A stretch of DNA of 64,000 nt from assembly GCF_000702445.1 (NCBI RefSeq), contig NZ_JNIF01000004.1, positions 1,116,001 to 1,180,000 of the forward strand, read 5' to 3'. The number at the start of each line of letters is the position of its first letter. Position 1 is the stretch's first letter. Below, piece after piece: positions 18,677 through 27,015 of this stretch. The translations under genes were made by a program, and so were the position numbers. The DNA comes from Bryobacter aggregatus MPL3. Lineage in GTDB: Bacteria > Acidobacteriota > Terriglobia > Bryobacterales > Bryobacteraceae. Below the pieces are notes generated by a model. That model was given only the letters and a program-made list of their open reading frames with translations. It was not told where the DNA came from and ran no database searches.

Positions 18677-18853
18677 ATGTGGCGCGCCTCCTTTGTGATT
18701 CTTTCTCTTGTTGCCTTCCTCGCCTTCCCAGGGGCTGTTTATGGAAAGAAGAAAAGCCCGGTGGGTCGCCCCGCCAGCAAGCCGCCGGTTTACAAGAAGT
18801 TTAAGAACAAGAAGCAAAAAACGGCGAAATTCGGCTTGCCGAAACCGTCCTAG
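18677..18853 (+). CDS. Small basic secreted protein, 58 residues
   Basis: The ATG at 18677 opens a signal-peptide-like stretch (F-V-I-L-S-L-V-A-F-L-A-F-P-G-A-V-Y-G). The predicted mature peptide is about 35 residues, strongly basic, with 14 Lys, 2 Arg and several Pro residues. The TAG stop overlaps the stop of the convergent CheW gene through the palindrome CTAG. The signal peptide and the codon pattern suggest it is real. It could be a small periplasmic or surface-associated cation, but its function is unknown. Confidence 0.55.
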   Translation: MWRASFVILSLVAFLAFPGAVYGKKKSPVGRPASKPPVYKKFKNKKQKTAKFGLPKPS

Positions 18854-20355
18854 GCAACTAGTGCATTCGAGAGCCGTTGGATGATCTGGGTTGCGTGCAA
18901 GACAACGACTGCCGTATTTTGCCCATCTTCTTTCGCCACTTCAATGCCTTTTGAGAAGCTCTCCTCAAAACGCCCCTTCTCGTCACGGAAGAACAGCTCC
19001 GGCAGTTCCTGCTGTCCGTCGGTACAAGTAGAGATGATGCTGTCGAGGGAGTCAACGCGCATCCCGATTTTCCGCCCCCCTTCCTGAAACACCAGAATCT
19101 TGGGAGCCAGCTCCTTTGCTTCGTGGTCGATCTGGAACAGTACGCGGGGATCAAGGACTGGGATTGGCGCGCCACGCAGGTTCATGAATCCGAGAACGGC
19201 GGGCGGTGTGTCGGGAGTCCGGGCCAGTTCCTGCCGCCAATCGAGAACCTCTGTGACTTCGGTGAGTTTTAATCCATACAGCCGGCCCACCCGGAAGGTG
19301 AGCAGGGAGGTTTTCCCTCCACGATCCTGCCGCTGCGCCGTTCCCTGCCCCTGATTCTCTGTGGCCAGACGCTGGTGCCCGAGCGCAATCTCCGAGATCT
19401 CGGGACGGGTGAGCAATCCATTCTCATCTAGGACAATAAAGTCCTTGCCCTCCCGGTCCGTAAAGGAACCCTGGAAAACCGAGGCGCGGAAGTCATGTAA
19501 CACCGGAATGGGCAGGATTCGTTCCTTCGAGTAAGGAATGATGCTGGTGACATCATCCACCTCAAAGGCAATCAATTCCCCTCCAATGCGGCAAATGAGC
19601 AAACGGCCCAGTTCTCCATTCTCCTCGAGGTGGAACAGTTTCGCCATCTTGACCACTGGTACCATCACCCCTTGCAGCATGACGATGGTCTCGCACAGAC
19701 TCGATTTCCGCGGGCTCGGCAGTTGCCCCAGCTTGCCCATGATCGAATTCACACACTTCATTTCGAGGGCAAGCGAACAGCCCCCGACGGTGAATCCAAT
19801 CAGTTTGTCCCGGTAGAGATCGCGCATCCGGTGAGTCATCCGCAGCGCGGCTTCGTCCTCATGACCGCCACGCTCGATGGCCGGCAGATTGCGAATCGAC
19901 AGAATGGCTTCAAAATCGAGCACTTGCACCACATGCTCGCCATCCTCGCGGCAGATCACCGCTTTGACGGGAATGCCGCACTTTGCATCTCCGAAGGCAA
20001 TCGGGCCGCGATCCTCCGGCTTCAGGCGCAGGACCTCGCCCAGCCGGTCAAACAGCACACCGACACAAGCGGAATCGCGCTTGATTACGGCCATCCTCCG
20101 CGGCGTGTCCGAGGCGTGGGCCGCCGGGGGCAACTTCAACAGGGTCCGCAGATCCGCAACGGGTAACACCCGGCCCCGCAGATGATAGAGGCCAACCAGA
20201 AAGGGGGGAGCCAAAGGCATCCGTTGCAGCTGGGAAGGCGCATCGACCACCTCCTGCAGCCCTTCCATCTCGATGGCGTACTCATCGTCATCGAGATAGA
20301 AGGTCCCATAGATTCCACTGGTTCCTGTCGTTGCTACGGATTCCATTTCGCTCAT
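18850..20355 (-). CDS. Triple CheW-domain chemosensory coupling protein
   Basis: The cytosolic protein has 501 residues and three consecutive CheW folds (about 14-155, 185-330, 350-495). Each has the pattern I-x-G-x-x-x-L-R-G-x-x-x-P-V or a variant: V-G-L-Y-H-L-R-G-R-V-L-P-V in the first and L-G-F-M-N-L-R-G-A-P-I-P-V in the third. CheW couples receptors to the CheA kinase; three domains in one chain could cross-link several receptors or kinases. Its ATG overlaps the cheD stop. The stop overlaps the convergent small-protein gene. Confidence 0.88.
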   Translation of the reverse strand: MSEMESVATTGTSGIYGTFYLDDDEYAIEMEGLQEVVDAPSQLQRMPLAPPFLVGLYHLRGRVLPVADLRTLLKLPPAAHASDTPRRMAVIKRDSACVGVLFDRLGEVLRLKPEDRGPIAFGDAKCGIPVKAVICREDGEHVVQVLDFEAILSIRNLPAIERGGHEDEAALRMTHRMRDLYRDKLIGFTVGGCSLALEMKCVNSIMGKLGQLPSPRKSSLCETIVMLQGVMVPVVKMAKLFHLEENGELGRLLICRIGGELIAFEVDDVTSIIPYSKERILPIPVLHDFRASVFQGSFTDREGKDFIVLDENGLLTRPEISEIALGHQRLATENQGQGTAQRQDRGGKTSLLTFRVGRLYGLKLTEVTEVLDWRQELARTPDTPPAVLGFMNLRGAPIPVLDPRVLFQIDHEAKELAPKILVFQEGGRKIGMRVDSLDSIISTCTDGQQELPELFFRDEKGRFEESFSKGIEVAKEDGQNTAVVVLHATQIIQRLSNALVA

Positions 20356-20858
20356 GATTGCTCCAAGGGGGATTCGGGAAAACTGAGGATGCGGCTACTG
20401 GTCACGGTTTGGGCCACACAGTCGACCAGCATGTTACAAGCCAGTTCTCCGCCGGTTTCGATTTCTTCCAGATGAATGCCCAACTGGTACAACTCCGCTT
20501 TACAAGCCTCAAGATTCAGTTCTCCAATGTGCTTTCGACCGGGATGCTGCGGCAGGTGCAGGACATTTGCCCCTCCACTCAGATAGGCCGTCAGATTTCT
20601 ACTGGGTTTTGCCGCTACGCCCATCGCACGCATCAGATTCCTCACCGCCTGATTCGCATACCGCGCATCCTGCGTTTCCTTTCCCGGTGGCGCCATTGGC
20701 AGGAGGCAGTGAGCCAAACCACAGATCCGTGGTTTCCGGCTGAACAGCGCAATGCCCACGCAAGAACCCAAGGTGGCCTTCAGAATGCCCGTCGTCGAAA
20801 CCAAAATTTCGCAGATGAGCACCTGTTCTTTCGGAGAAGACCGGGAGGCGGTCATCAC
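20352..20858 (-). CDS. cheD: Chemoreceptor glutamine deamidase CheD
   Basis: CheD deamidates Gln residues of chemoreceptors to Glu and can bind CheC/CheX. The protein has 168 residues. The catalytic Cys is C33 in T-L-G-S-C-V-G-I and the His is H50 in G-L-A-H-C-L-L-P, with the 17-residue spacing of known CheD proteins. The Y-L-S-G-G-A-N motif is also present. It sits between cheR and the CheW gene with 4-base overlaps on both sides. The target is presumably the adjacent MCP. Confidence 0.92.
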   Translation of the reverse strand: MMTASRSSPKEQVLICEILVSTTGILKATLGSCVGIALFSRKPRICGLAHCLLPMAPPGKETQDARYANQAVRNLMRAMGVAAKPSRNLTAYLSGGANVLHLPQHPGRKHIGELNLEACKAELYQLGIHLEEIETGGELACNMLVDCVAQTVTSSRILSFPESPLEQS

Positions 20859-21709
20859 CGCTCGCCAGTCCTCTGGTAAACAAGAGGCTGGAGAAAGCGG
20901 AAGGAGGTCTGTAGCCGGGAGATCGACTCCGACTCGCCCAGGATCAGTTGGGCCACAGGACTCATCTCCGCCCCGACCAGCCGCAGAATCGCCGTTTGTT
21001 CAGGCGCTTCAAAGTAGATCAGAACATTGCGCAGAAAGACGATGTCGAAGGGCAAGGGATGGTGCAGCGCCCGCATCAGATTGTGTGGTTGGAAGCGAAT
21101 CTGCCTCTTCAACTCTTCCCCCACCGCGAAGCCCTCCCCGCGGGGGTGAAAGTAGCGTTGGATCAGATCGGGCCGGGTGGCCTCCAGCCGGGCGATCGAC
21201 TTGCCGACAAAATAGCCGCTGCTCGCCGCCGCCAGCACCTCCGTGTCGATATCGGTGGCCGTGATCTCAAAGCGAAACTGCGGGTGCACCCGCCGGAACT
21301 CCGCACAACTCATTGCGATCGAGAAAGGCTCTTCGCCCGTTGCGGAGGCGCCTGACCAGATGCGCAGCGTCCGGGTTGGATTCGCTGCGGCAAAGCCCGG
21401 CAGAAAGGACTTTGAGAAGTGCTCCCAAACGCTTTGGGTCCGGAAGAACGAGGTCTCATTCGTCGTCAGCAGATTGATGAAGGTCTGCTGCTCTGCGCGG
21501 TCTCGCTCCACTTCCTGCAGATATTCCTTGGGCCGCTGGCAGCCCAGCTCCCGCATCCGCTTGCGGATCCGGCGATCAATCATCAAGCGCTTGTCGATCG
21601 AAATACTGATTCCAGTCAAGGCCTTGAGCTTGTGGATCACCTCCAGGATGTCGCAATCAAGGAAGCTGGGCGACGGAAGTTCCTCTTCAAGACTTGCGCA
21701 GAGTTTCAT
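20855..21709 (-). CDS. cheR: Chemotaxis protein methyltransferase CheR
   Basis: CheR methylates receptor glutamates with S-adenosylmethionine. The protein has 284 residues: an N-terminal helical domain (about 20-85) ending in T-N-E-T-S-F-F-R, then the SAM-binding domain with [21 protein letters not shown] and F-L-R-N-V-L-I-Y-F. It overlaps the MCP gene by 23 bases and cheD by 4. No CheB methylesterase is in the cluster. Confidence 0.94.
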   Translation of the reverse strand: MKLCASLEEELPSPSFLDCDILEVIHKLKALTGISISIDKRLMIDRRIRKRMRELGCQRPKEYLQEVERDRAEQQTFINLLTTNETSFFRTQSVWEHFSKSFLPGFAAANPTRTLRIWSGASATGEEPFSIAMSCAEFRRVHPQFRFEITATDIDTEVLAAASSGYFVGKSIARLEATRPDLIQRYFHPRGEGFAVGEELKRQIRFQPHNLMRALHHPLPFDIVFLRNVLIYFEAPEQTAILRLVGAEMSPVAQLILGESESISRLQTSFRFLQPLVYQRTGER

Positions 21710-23624
21710 AAAGTTCCTCGGCCGAACTGGTCAGTTCCTTGGTCGCTTCTGCAATCGCTTCCGAGGCGCCAGCAGATTTCTCGGTCTGCTCCGCCACATG
21801 CTGGATGGCCGTTCCCACTTCGCGGGCGGCAATCAATTGCTCTTCGGCCGCCATCGAGATCTCGGCGGTGAGCTCGGTAGTCTCGGTGACGCAGCTCACA
21901 ATGCGATGGAAGGCCTCTGCCGCCTGGCGCGAGGTCTCGCTCCCGGTCTGGATGCGTTTGATCGATTCCTGAATCAACTTGGAAATCTCCCGCGTTGCCT
22001 GGGAACTGCGTTCGGCCAGCTTTCGGACCTCATCGGCCACCACCGAGAAGCCAAGGCCTTGTTCGCCAGCCCGGGCGGCCTCAATCGCTGCATTAAAGGC
22101 CAACAGATTCGTCTGCGAAGCAATCTCGCTGATGACCTTGACGATATCGCCGATGTCCTCGCTCGAGCGGGTGATCATGTCCATCGCCTCGATCGATTTG
22201 TCGACCATCTTCGAACCCTTGTCCGCCTCGCCCTGCATGCCCTTGGACACGCTGGTCGCCTTGCGAACCGTTTCGGCAATCGAATTGATCGAGGCGGTCA
22301 GTTCTTCCACCGACGCATTCATCTCCTCGGTGGTCGCGCCGAGCGACTGGGCCCCATGGGCGACGGTCGCCGAGCGCTTCGCGATATCCGCCGTCTGGTG
22401 GTTCAGCTCTCCGGCCACCTTGCGGATCGATTCTTCCATCTCCATTTCCTTCAGCACCGCCGCGGTGATGTCGGCTGCCACTTTGGCCACACCGGTCACC
22501 CGGCCAGCCTCATCCAGCAACGGATTGTAAGTCGCAAAGAGCCAGATGGTGCCGCCATTGCGGTTGCGGCGCTTGAAACGCCCCGCCTGGAATTTCCCCG
22601 CCCGCAGTTCCTCCCAGAACTGCTGGTAGGCCGGCGAGGCCGTGTAGGCGTCGTCGCAGAACATACGGTGGTGCCGGCCTTCAATCTCATCGAGCCGGTA
22701 GCCCACGGCGCTCAAGAAATTGTCATTCGCCCGGCGGATCCGGCCGTCCAGGTCGAACTCAATGACGGCTTGTGATTTCTCAATCGCCCGGTAGACACTC
22801 TCCGAGGCCTCTGAGCGTAGTTTCTCTGCCGTCACATCGACAGCAAACTTCACCACCTTAAAAACCTTATCATTCAGATCAAAAACCGGATTGTAAGTCG
22901 CCTGGATCCAGATCCTCTTTCCGCCCTTTCCAATCCGGAGGCACTCGCCCGACTGGAACTCACCCTGCTTCAGACTCTGCCAGAAGCGCTGGTAGTCAGC
23001 CGATTCCGAGAAACGAGGCTCACAGAAGATGCGATGGTGTTTGCCAATCACTTCTGCAGCCTCATACCCCATGACGTTCAGGAAGTTGTCATTCACCTTC
23101 AGAATCGTTCCATCCAGATTGAATTCAATGACCGCCTGCGACTTGGAAACAGCTCTTAGCGTTGCCTCGATCTCGCCCCGCTCTTCTCGCGACTGGCTCA
23201 CATCAGTTGCAAACTTGATCACCCGGTAGACCTTGCCTGCCTCGTTCAATAGAGGATTATAGGAACCATGGATATACACTTCCCGGTGATTCTTGCCCAA
23301 GCGCTTGAACTCTCCGGTGCGGAATTCTCCCTTGCGAACTCCCTCCCAGAGATCCGCATAGGCGGCGCTTGCTACGTAGGCGGGATCGCAGAATTGCCGG
23401 TGATGCTTGCCCACAATCTCATCAAGGTTGTAGCCAAACAACTCAAGGAACTTCTCGTTTGCCGAGATCACTTCTCCTTGCGGCGTGAATTCAATCATGG
23501 CCTGGACGCGGCTCAAAGCCAGAAACTTGTTTCGGAGTTCCTGGTCGCTATCGATAGAGGGAGTTGTAAGCGGAAGGCCCGCTTCGGAGATTGCATTGTG
23601 CATGGAAGTTATTGGAGCGATCAC
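21687..23624 (-). CDS. Soluble methyl-accepting chemotaxis protein with three PAS domains (BdlA-like)
   Basis: The 645-residue receptor has no membrane helix. Three PAS domains (about 30-150, 155-275, 278-395) each carry the pattern G-K/R-H-H-R-x-F-C and end in K-F-A-x-D-V or a close form. Residues about 410-640 are the MCP signalling domain, with the tip sequence [21 protein letters not shown]. The PAS type matches P. aeruginosa BdlA, a biofilm-dispersion receptor that has two such domains. No CheR-tethering pentapeptide is seen at the C-terminus. It is the first gene of the mcp-cheR-cheD-cheW operon, with GAGGAGG upstream of the start. Confidence 0.92.
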   Translation of the reverse strand: MIAPITSMHNAISEAGLPLTTPSIDSDQELRNKFLALSRVQAMIEFTPQGEVISANEKFLELFGYNLDEIVGKHHRQFCDPAYVASAAYADLWEGVRKGEFRTGEFKRLGKNHREVYIHGSYNPLLNEAGKVYRVIKFATDVSQSREERGEIEATLRAVSKSQAVIEFNLDGTILKVNDNFLNVMGYEAAEVIGKHHRIFCEPRFSESADYQRFWQSLKQGEFQSGECLRIGKGGKRIWIQATYNPVFDLNDKVFKVVKFAVDVTAEKLRSEASESVYRAIEKSQAVIEFDLDGRIRRANDNFLSAVGYRLDEIEGRHHRMFCDDAYTASPAYQQFWEELRAGKFQAGRFKRRNRNGGTIWLFATYNPLLDEAGRVTGVAKVAADITAAVLKEMEMEESIRKVAGELNHQTADIAKRSATVAHGAQSLGATTEEMNASVEELTASINSIAETVRKATSVSKGMQGEADKGSKMVDKSIEAMDMITRSSEDIGDIVKVISEIASQTNLLAFNAAIEAARAGEQGLGFSVVADEVRKLAERSSQATREISKLIQESIKRIQTGSETSRQAAEAFHRIVSCVTETTELTAEISMAAEEQLIAAREVGTAIQHVAEQTEKSAGASEAIAEATKELTSSAEELYETLRKS

Positions 23625-23719
23625 AACCTCCTCATCGGAGATAGGACTTTGATCCTTAGAAATATTATCGATGTCCTCTTATTTTTCAATCCTTCTGACA
23701 CTGGACTCCGAGCTTAGAG

Positions 23720-24436
23720 ATGAAACAAAGTATTCCCCCTGTTCCGTCTATTAACTGTGACTTAGGAGAATCCTGGGCCCTCCAGCGTTCAGGCGAACAA
23801 CGTAAGATCCTGTCGCTGTGCGATCTCGCCAACATCGCCTGCGGGGCGCACGCCGGCGACCGCGAGCTCACGCGCCAGAGCATCGAGGAAACGGTCGAGG
23901 CCGGGGTCCGTGCCGGAGCCCATCCGGGATATCCGGATCCGGAGCACTTTGGAAGGCGGCCGCTGTTCCGCAACCCTTATACGACAGCCGACATCTCTGC
24001 ACTCGTCGCCGAGCAGGTGGCCTTCGCACAGGACTGCGCCCAGAGCTGCGGCAGTTCCTTGTATCACGTGAAGGTGCATGGTGCACTCTATAACGAAGCA
24101 GCCGCCGACGGCGAAGTGGCCGAGGCCATTGCGTTCGGAGTCCGACAGGTTTGCCGCGATGTCTTTCTGGTGGGGCTCGCACAAAGTGTCATGGTGAATG
24201 TGTTCCGCCGCCAGGGCTTTACGACACTGCGCGAAGCCTTTGCCGACCGGCGTTATACGCCCAAGGGTTTGCTGGTGCCGCGGACCGATCCCCGTGCCCA
24301 GATTGAGGACCCCGCCGAGGCGCTCGCCCAGATCGGCAAGCTCGCCCGCTTTGCCGACACCGTTTGCGTCCACAGCGATTCGCCGAATGCTTTGGCTATC
24401 CTGCGTGCCCTCCGGGGCTTGGATACGATCGAGTGA
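23720..24436 (+). CDS. pxpA: 5-oxoprolinase subunit A (LamB/YcsF family)
   Basis: This is a LamB/YcsF-fold protein of 238 residues. The signature I-N-C-D-L-G-E-S is at about 11-18, followed by A-N-I-A-C-G-A-H-A-G-D, A-H-P-G-Y-P-D and V-K-V-H-G-A-L-Y-N. In the known system PxpA acts with PxpB and PxpC to hydrolyse 5-oxoproline with ATP. Neither pxpB nor pxpC is in this window, so the partner genes must be elsewhere or the role is different. It overlaps the SGNH hydrolase gene by one base (TGATG). Confidence 0.88.
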   Translation: MKQSIPPVPSINCDLGESWALQRSGEQRKILSLCDLANIACGAHAGDRELTRQSIEETVEAGVRAGAHPGYPDPEHFGRRPLFRNPYTTADISALVAEQVAFAQDCAQSCGSSLYHVKVHGALYNEAAADGEVAEAIAFGVRQVCRDVFLVGLAQSVMVNVFRRQGFTTLREAFADRRYTPKGLLVPRTDPRAQIEDPAEALAQIGKLARFADTVCVHSDSPNALAILRALRGLDTIE

Positions 24437-25674
24437 TGCGATTTTTTCTCCTTGCCGGCCTTTTGAGCCTGCCGCTGCACGCGCAAACCCCGTTCGCACT
24501 CAAGCCCAATGATCGTGTTGTCTTTTTCGGCGATAGCATCACCGACCAGCGGCTCTACACCACCTTTGCCGAAACCTATGTCGCCACCCGCTACCCGCAG
24601 GCGAAGATCAGCTTCATCCACTCCGGCTGGGGTGGCGATACCGTCAACGGGGGAGGCGGCGGACCGATTGATGTGCGGCTCTGGCGCGATGTGATTCCTT
24701 ATAACCCGACGCTCGTGACGATCATGCTCGGGATGAACGACGCCCGCTATCGTGCTTTCGATCCTGCGCTGTTCGACGAATACACGAAGGGCTACAAACA
24801 CATCGTGGCCGTCATTAAGAAGCAATTGCCGGGAACCCGCATCACCTTGATCCAGCCGAGTCCGTATGACGATGTGACACGCGCTCCTCTTTTTGCAGGC
24901 GGTTACAATCAAGTGCTGCGCCGCTACTCGGACTTCCTGAAGGAATTGGCTGCGACAGAAAATCTCGAACTCGCCGACCTGAATACGCCGGTAGTGGCAG
25001 AGCTGACCAAGGCCTTCCAGGCCGACGCGACGGCGGCGGCTCGGCTCATTCCCGATCGGGTCCATCCCGGCCCGGCCGGCCATCTGCTCATGGCGAAGGC
25101 GCTGCTGCTGGACTGGAAGGCGCCTGCCATTGTCTCCTCGGTCACCATCGATGCGAAGCGCAAGGTGGTGCTGGAAGAAACCAACACGCATGTCAGCGAA
25201 GTCCGCAGCGCGGGCCATGGGATTTCCTGGACCCAGCTCGACGAGGCACTCCCGATGCCCGTCAATACAAGTGATCCGCTGACGGCGCTCGCCCTCAAGT
25301 CATCCAATTTCACCGAAGCATTGAATCGTCAGCCGTTGAAGGTCCAGGGGTTGAGTGCAGCTTCTTATACGCTGCAGATTGAGGATCAACGCATCGGCAG
25401 TTTCGATGCGGCACAACTGGCAAGCGGGATCAATCTGGCCGAGCTCCCCACCCCGATGGCCGAACAAGCCGCTCTTGTCCACACGCTGACCCTGCACCAC
25501 ACCGGGATTCACAATGCCCGCTGGCGTCAGTTGCAGGTGCCCTTGCAGAAGCATTCCAGCCCCGAACTGCTCGATGCACTCAAGGCACTCGATGTCCTCG
25601 AAACGGCGCTGGTGGCAGACCAGCGTGCCGCCGCGCAACCCAAGGCCCGGCACTTTGCCTTGATCCCCAACTAA
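24436..25674 (+). CDS. Secreted SGNH/GDSL-family hydrolase
   Basis: This is an exported esterase-type protein of 412 residues. A short signal peptide (F-F-L-L-A-G-L-L-S-L-P-L-H-A-Q) precedes the catalytic domain. Block I is F-F-G-D-S-I-T with nucleophile S34. Block II is S-G-W-G-G. Block III is G-M-N-D with N101. Block V is D207-R-V-H210-P. Residues about 230-412 form a beta-rich and helical C-terminal region of unknown role. Likely substrates are acetylated or acylated carbohydrates, by family analogy only. Confidence 0.88.
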   Translation: MRFFLLAGLLSLPLHAQTPFALKPNDRVVFFGDSITDQRLYTTFAETYVATRYPQAKISFIHSGWGGDTVNGGGGGPIDVRLWRDVIPYNPTLVTIMLGMNDARYRAFDPALFDEYTKGYKHIVAVIKKQLPGTRITLIQPSPYDDVTRAPLFAGGYNQVLRRYSDFLKELAATENLELADLNTPVVAELTKAFQADATAAARLIPDRVHPGPAGHLLMAKALLLDWKAPAIVSSVTIDAKRKVVLEETNTHVSEVRSAGHGISWTQLDEALPMPVNTSDPLTALALKSSNFTEALNRQPLKVQGLSAASYTLQIEDQRIGSFDAAQLASGINLAELPTPMAEQAALVHTLTLHHTGIHNARWRQLQVPLQKHSSPELLDALKALDVLETALVADQRAAAQPKARHFALIPN

Positions 25675-25681
25675 GAGACAC

Positions 25682-26014
25682 TCAGGCGTCTAAATCTTCG
25701 AGTCGTGCACCAGGCCCAAACTTGATGCACGACGCGATTCCATTGCGGCAACCTTTCATCGTCTTATACATCTCGCTATTGCCAATTACCTCTTTGTTTT
25801 TTGCCAGTAAGACGAAGTAAGGTTCTTCTTTCTTGGACTTTCGCAGTTCATACTGCCGTTCATTGCCGGAATTCTTCTGAACGCTTTCAATCCCCTTCAC
25901 AGCGCTCCGTTTCTCCACATAAACCTCACTGGTGAGAATGTACTTCCCATTCGGCGCCTTCAGGTTGAAGTGGAAACCGCTCTTGGTTTTCTTCAGTTCG
26001 TATTTCGCTGCCAT
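25682..26014 (-). CDS. YegP-like protein with two DUF1508 repeats
   Basis: The 110-residue protein has two copies of the DUF1508/YegP fold: K-Y-E-L-K-K-T-K-S-G-F-H-F-N-L-K-A-P-N-G (about 4-23), and Q-Y-E-L-R-K-S-K-K-E-E-P-Y-F-V-L-L-A-K-N (about 55-74). Both are followed by an E-x-Y segment. These small basic proteins are common but have no established function. The internal ATG at 26014 is chosen because the family begins just there; the frame extends upstream to 26056. Confidence 0.8.
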   Translation of the reverse strand: MAAKYELKKTKSGFHFNLKAPNGKYILTSEVYVEKRSAVKGIESVQKNSGNERQYELRKSKKEEPYFVLLAKNKEVIGNSEMYKTMKGCRNGIASCIKFGPGARLEDLDA

Positions 26015-26085
26015 GCCGCTCATCATACTATCCTTCACGGCGGAACATGGAGCCAAGCACCACTCCTCGAGCGGAAGGAGTTGCG

Positions 26086-26472
26086 CTAAGACTGCTGCGC
26101 CAATTGGATCAAATTTCCACAGCCGTCTTCGAAAATTGCAAGCGTCACCGGGCCCATCGTCCGCGGCTCGCCATGGAACTTCACCCCCAGAGCCGTCATC
26201 CGCTGATACTCGGCCTGCACATCTTCCACGGCAAAAGAGGTAAGCGGCACGCCAGCCGCAAAGAGAGTCTCTTGAAAGGTCTTCGCGCCTGGCCCGACAT
26301 TCGGCTCAAGAAGTAACTGGACTCCATCGGGAGCATCGGCAGACACAACGGTCAACCAGCGGAAAGCGCCCATCGGGATATCTTCTTTCTTCACAAATCC
26401 CAGAATTTCTGTATAGAACTCCAGGGCTTTCTGCTGCTCCTCAACCATCACGCTGCAAAGAACAATCTTCAT
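26086..26472 (-). CDS. VOC (glyoxalase/dioxygenase fold) family protein
   Basis: The 128-residue protein has paired beta-alpha-beta-beta-beta units typical of vicinal-oxygen-chelate enzymes. It opens with V-M-V-E-E-Q-Q-K-A-L-E-F-Y-T-E-I-L-G-F and ends with F-E-D-G-C-G-N-L-I-Q-L, close to the PhnB/YaeR-type glyoxalase-like group. Potential metal ligands are one Glu near the middle and the late E/N region. The substrate is not predictable. It stands alone on the minus strand. Confidence 0.82.
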   Translation of the reverse strand: MKIVLCSVMVEEQQKALEFYTEILGFVKKEDIPMGAFRWLTVVSADAPDGVQLLLEPNVGPGAKTFQETLFAAGVPLTSFAVEDVQAEYQRMTALGVKFHGEPRTMGPVTLAIFEDGCGNLIQLAQQS

Positions 26473-26556
26473 CGCAACATTAGGTCATTCTTCATCTGGC
26501 AAGTCAAGTATCGTGGGTGCACGGCAACGGGCAGCCGTCCTCCTCCTCGAGGAGCG

Positions 26557-27015
26557 CTAGTAGTTCACTGTAATGGTGATGGTGTCCGTATAGACTCCTG
26601 GTTTCGCAGCCTGCCCGGCGGGAATTCTGCCATAAGCCGTATAGTCATTGGTCACCGTTCCCAGCAGAATGAGCAGTGCACTGTAGGAGGGGGCTCCCGT
26701 GCCTCCCGTCCCGGTTCCCCAGACGGTGGTGCGCGCCGCATCCGTATAGTAGTTGTAATTCAAAGTGTTGGCCCCAAACTTCATTTGCCGGGGGAAGTAC
26801 GTTCCGGAAGACCCCGTGCTCAATTGGACGGTATAACTCAGCAGAAGCGCAAGGATGGTGGAGCAACTGACCGTGACTGTTCCTGTTGAATCGACGTAAG
26901 ATCCGTTGATTGGGTTATAAGATCCAAATAGCATTCCGGTATTGGAAACCGTGCAGGTGACTCCCCGGAGACCGGAAGCGAACAGGAGCAGCAGGAGAAT
27001 TATTCGAATCGGCAT
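26557..27015 (-). CDS. Spore coat protein U-type pilin/fimbrial subunit (distal)
   Basis: This is a secreted SCPU-domain protein of 152 residues. A signal peptide (I-R-I-I-L-L-L-L-L-F-A-S-G) is followed by an immunoglobulin-like beta fold with two Cys residues (C-T-V-S-N-T-G and V-S-C-S) that can form the family disulphide. The C-terminal strand T-I-T-I-T-V-N-Y has the alternating pattern used in donor-strand pairing with a chaperone. The start overlaps the usher stop by 16 bases. As the last gene of the operon it may encode a tip or minor subunit. Confidence 0.82.
   Translation of the reverse strand: MPIRIILLLLLFASGLRGVTCTVSNTGMLFGSYNPINGSYVDSTGTVTVSCSTILALLLSYTVQLSTGSSGTYFPRQMKFGANTLNYNYYTDAARTTVWGTGTGGTGAPSYSALLILLGTVTNDYTAYGRIPAGQAAKPGVYTDTITITVNY

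Noticed and set aside
21243-22775. 510-residue plus-strand open frame across cheR and the MCP gene
   Set aside because: It is antisense to two genes with clear family motifs and has shadow-type composition.
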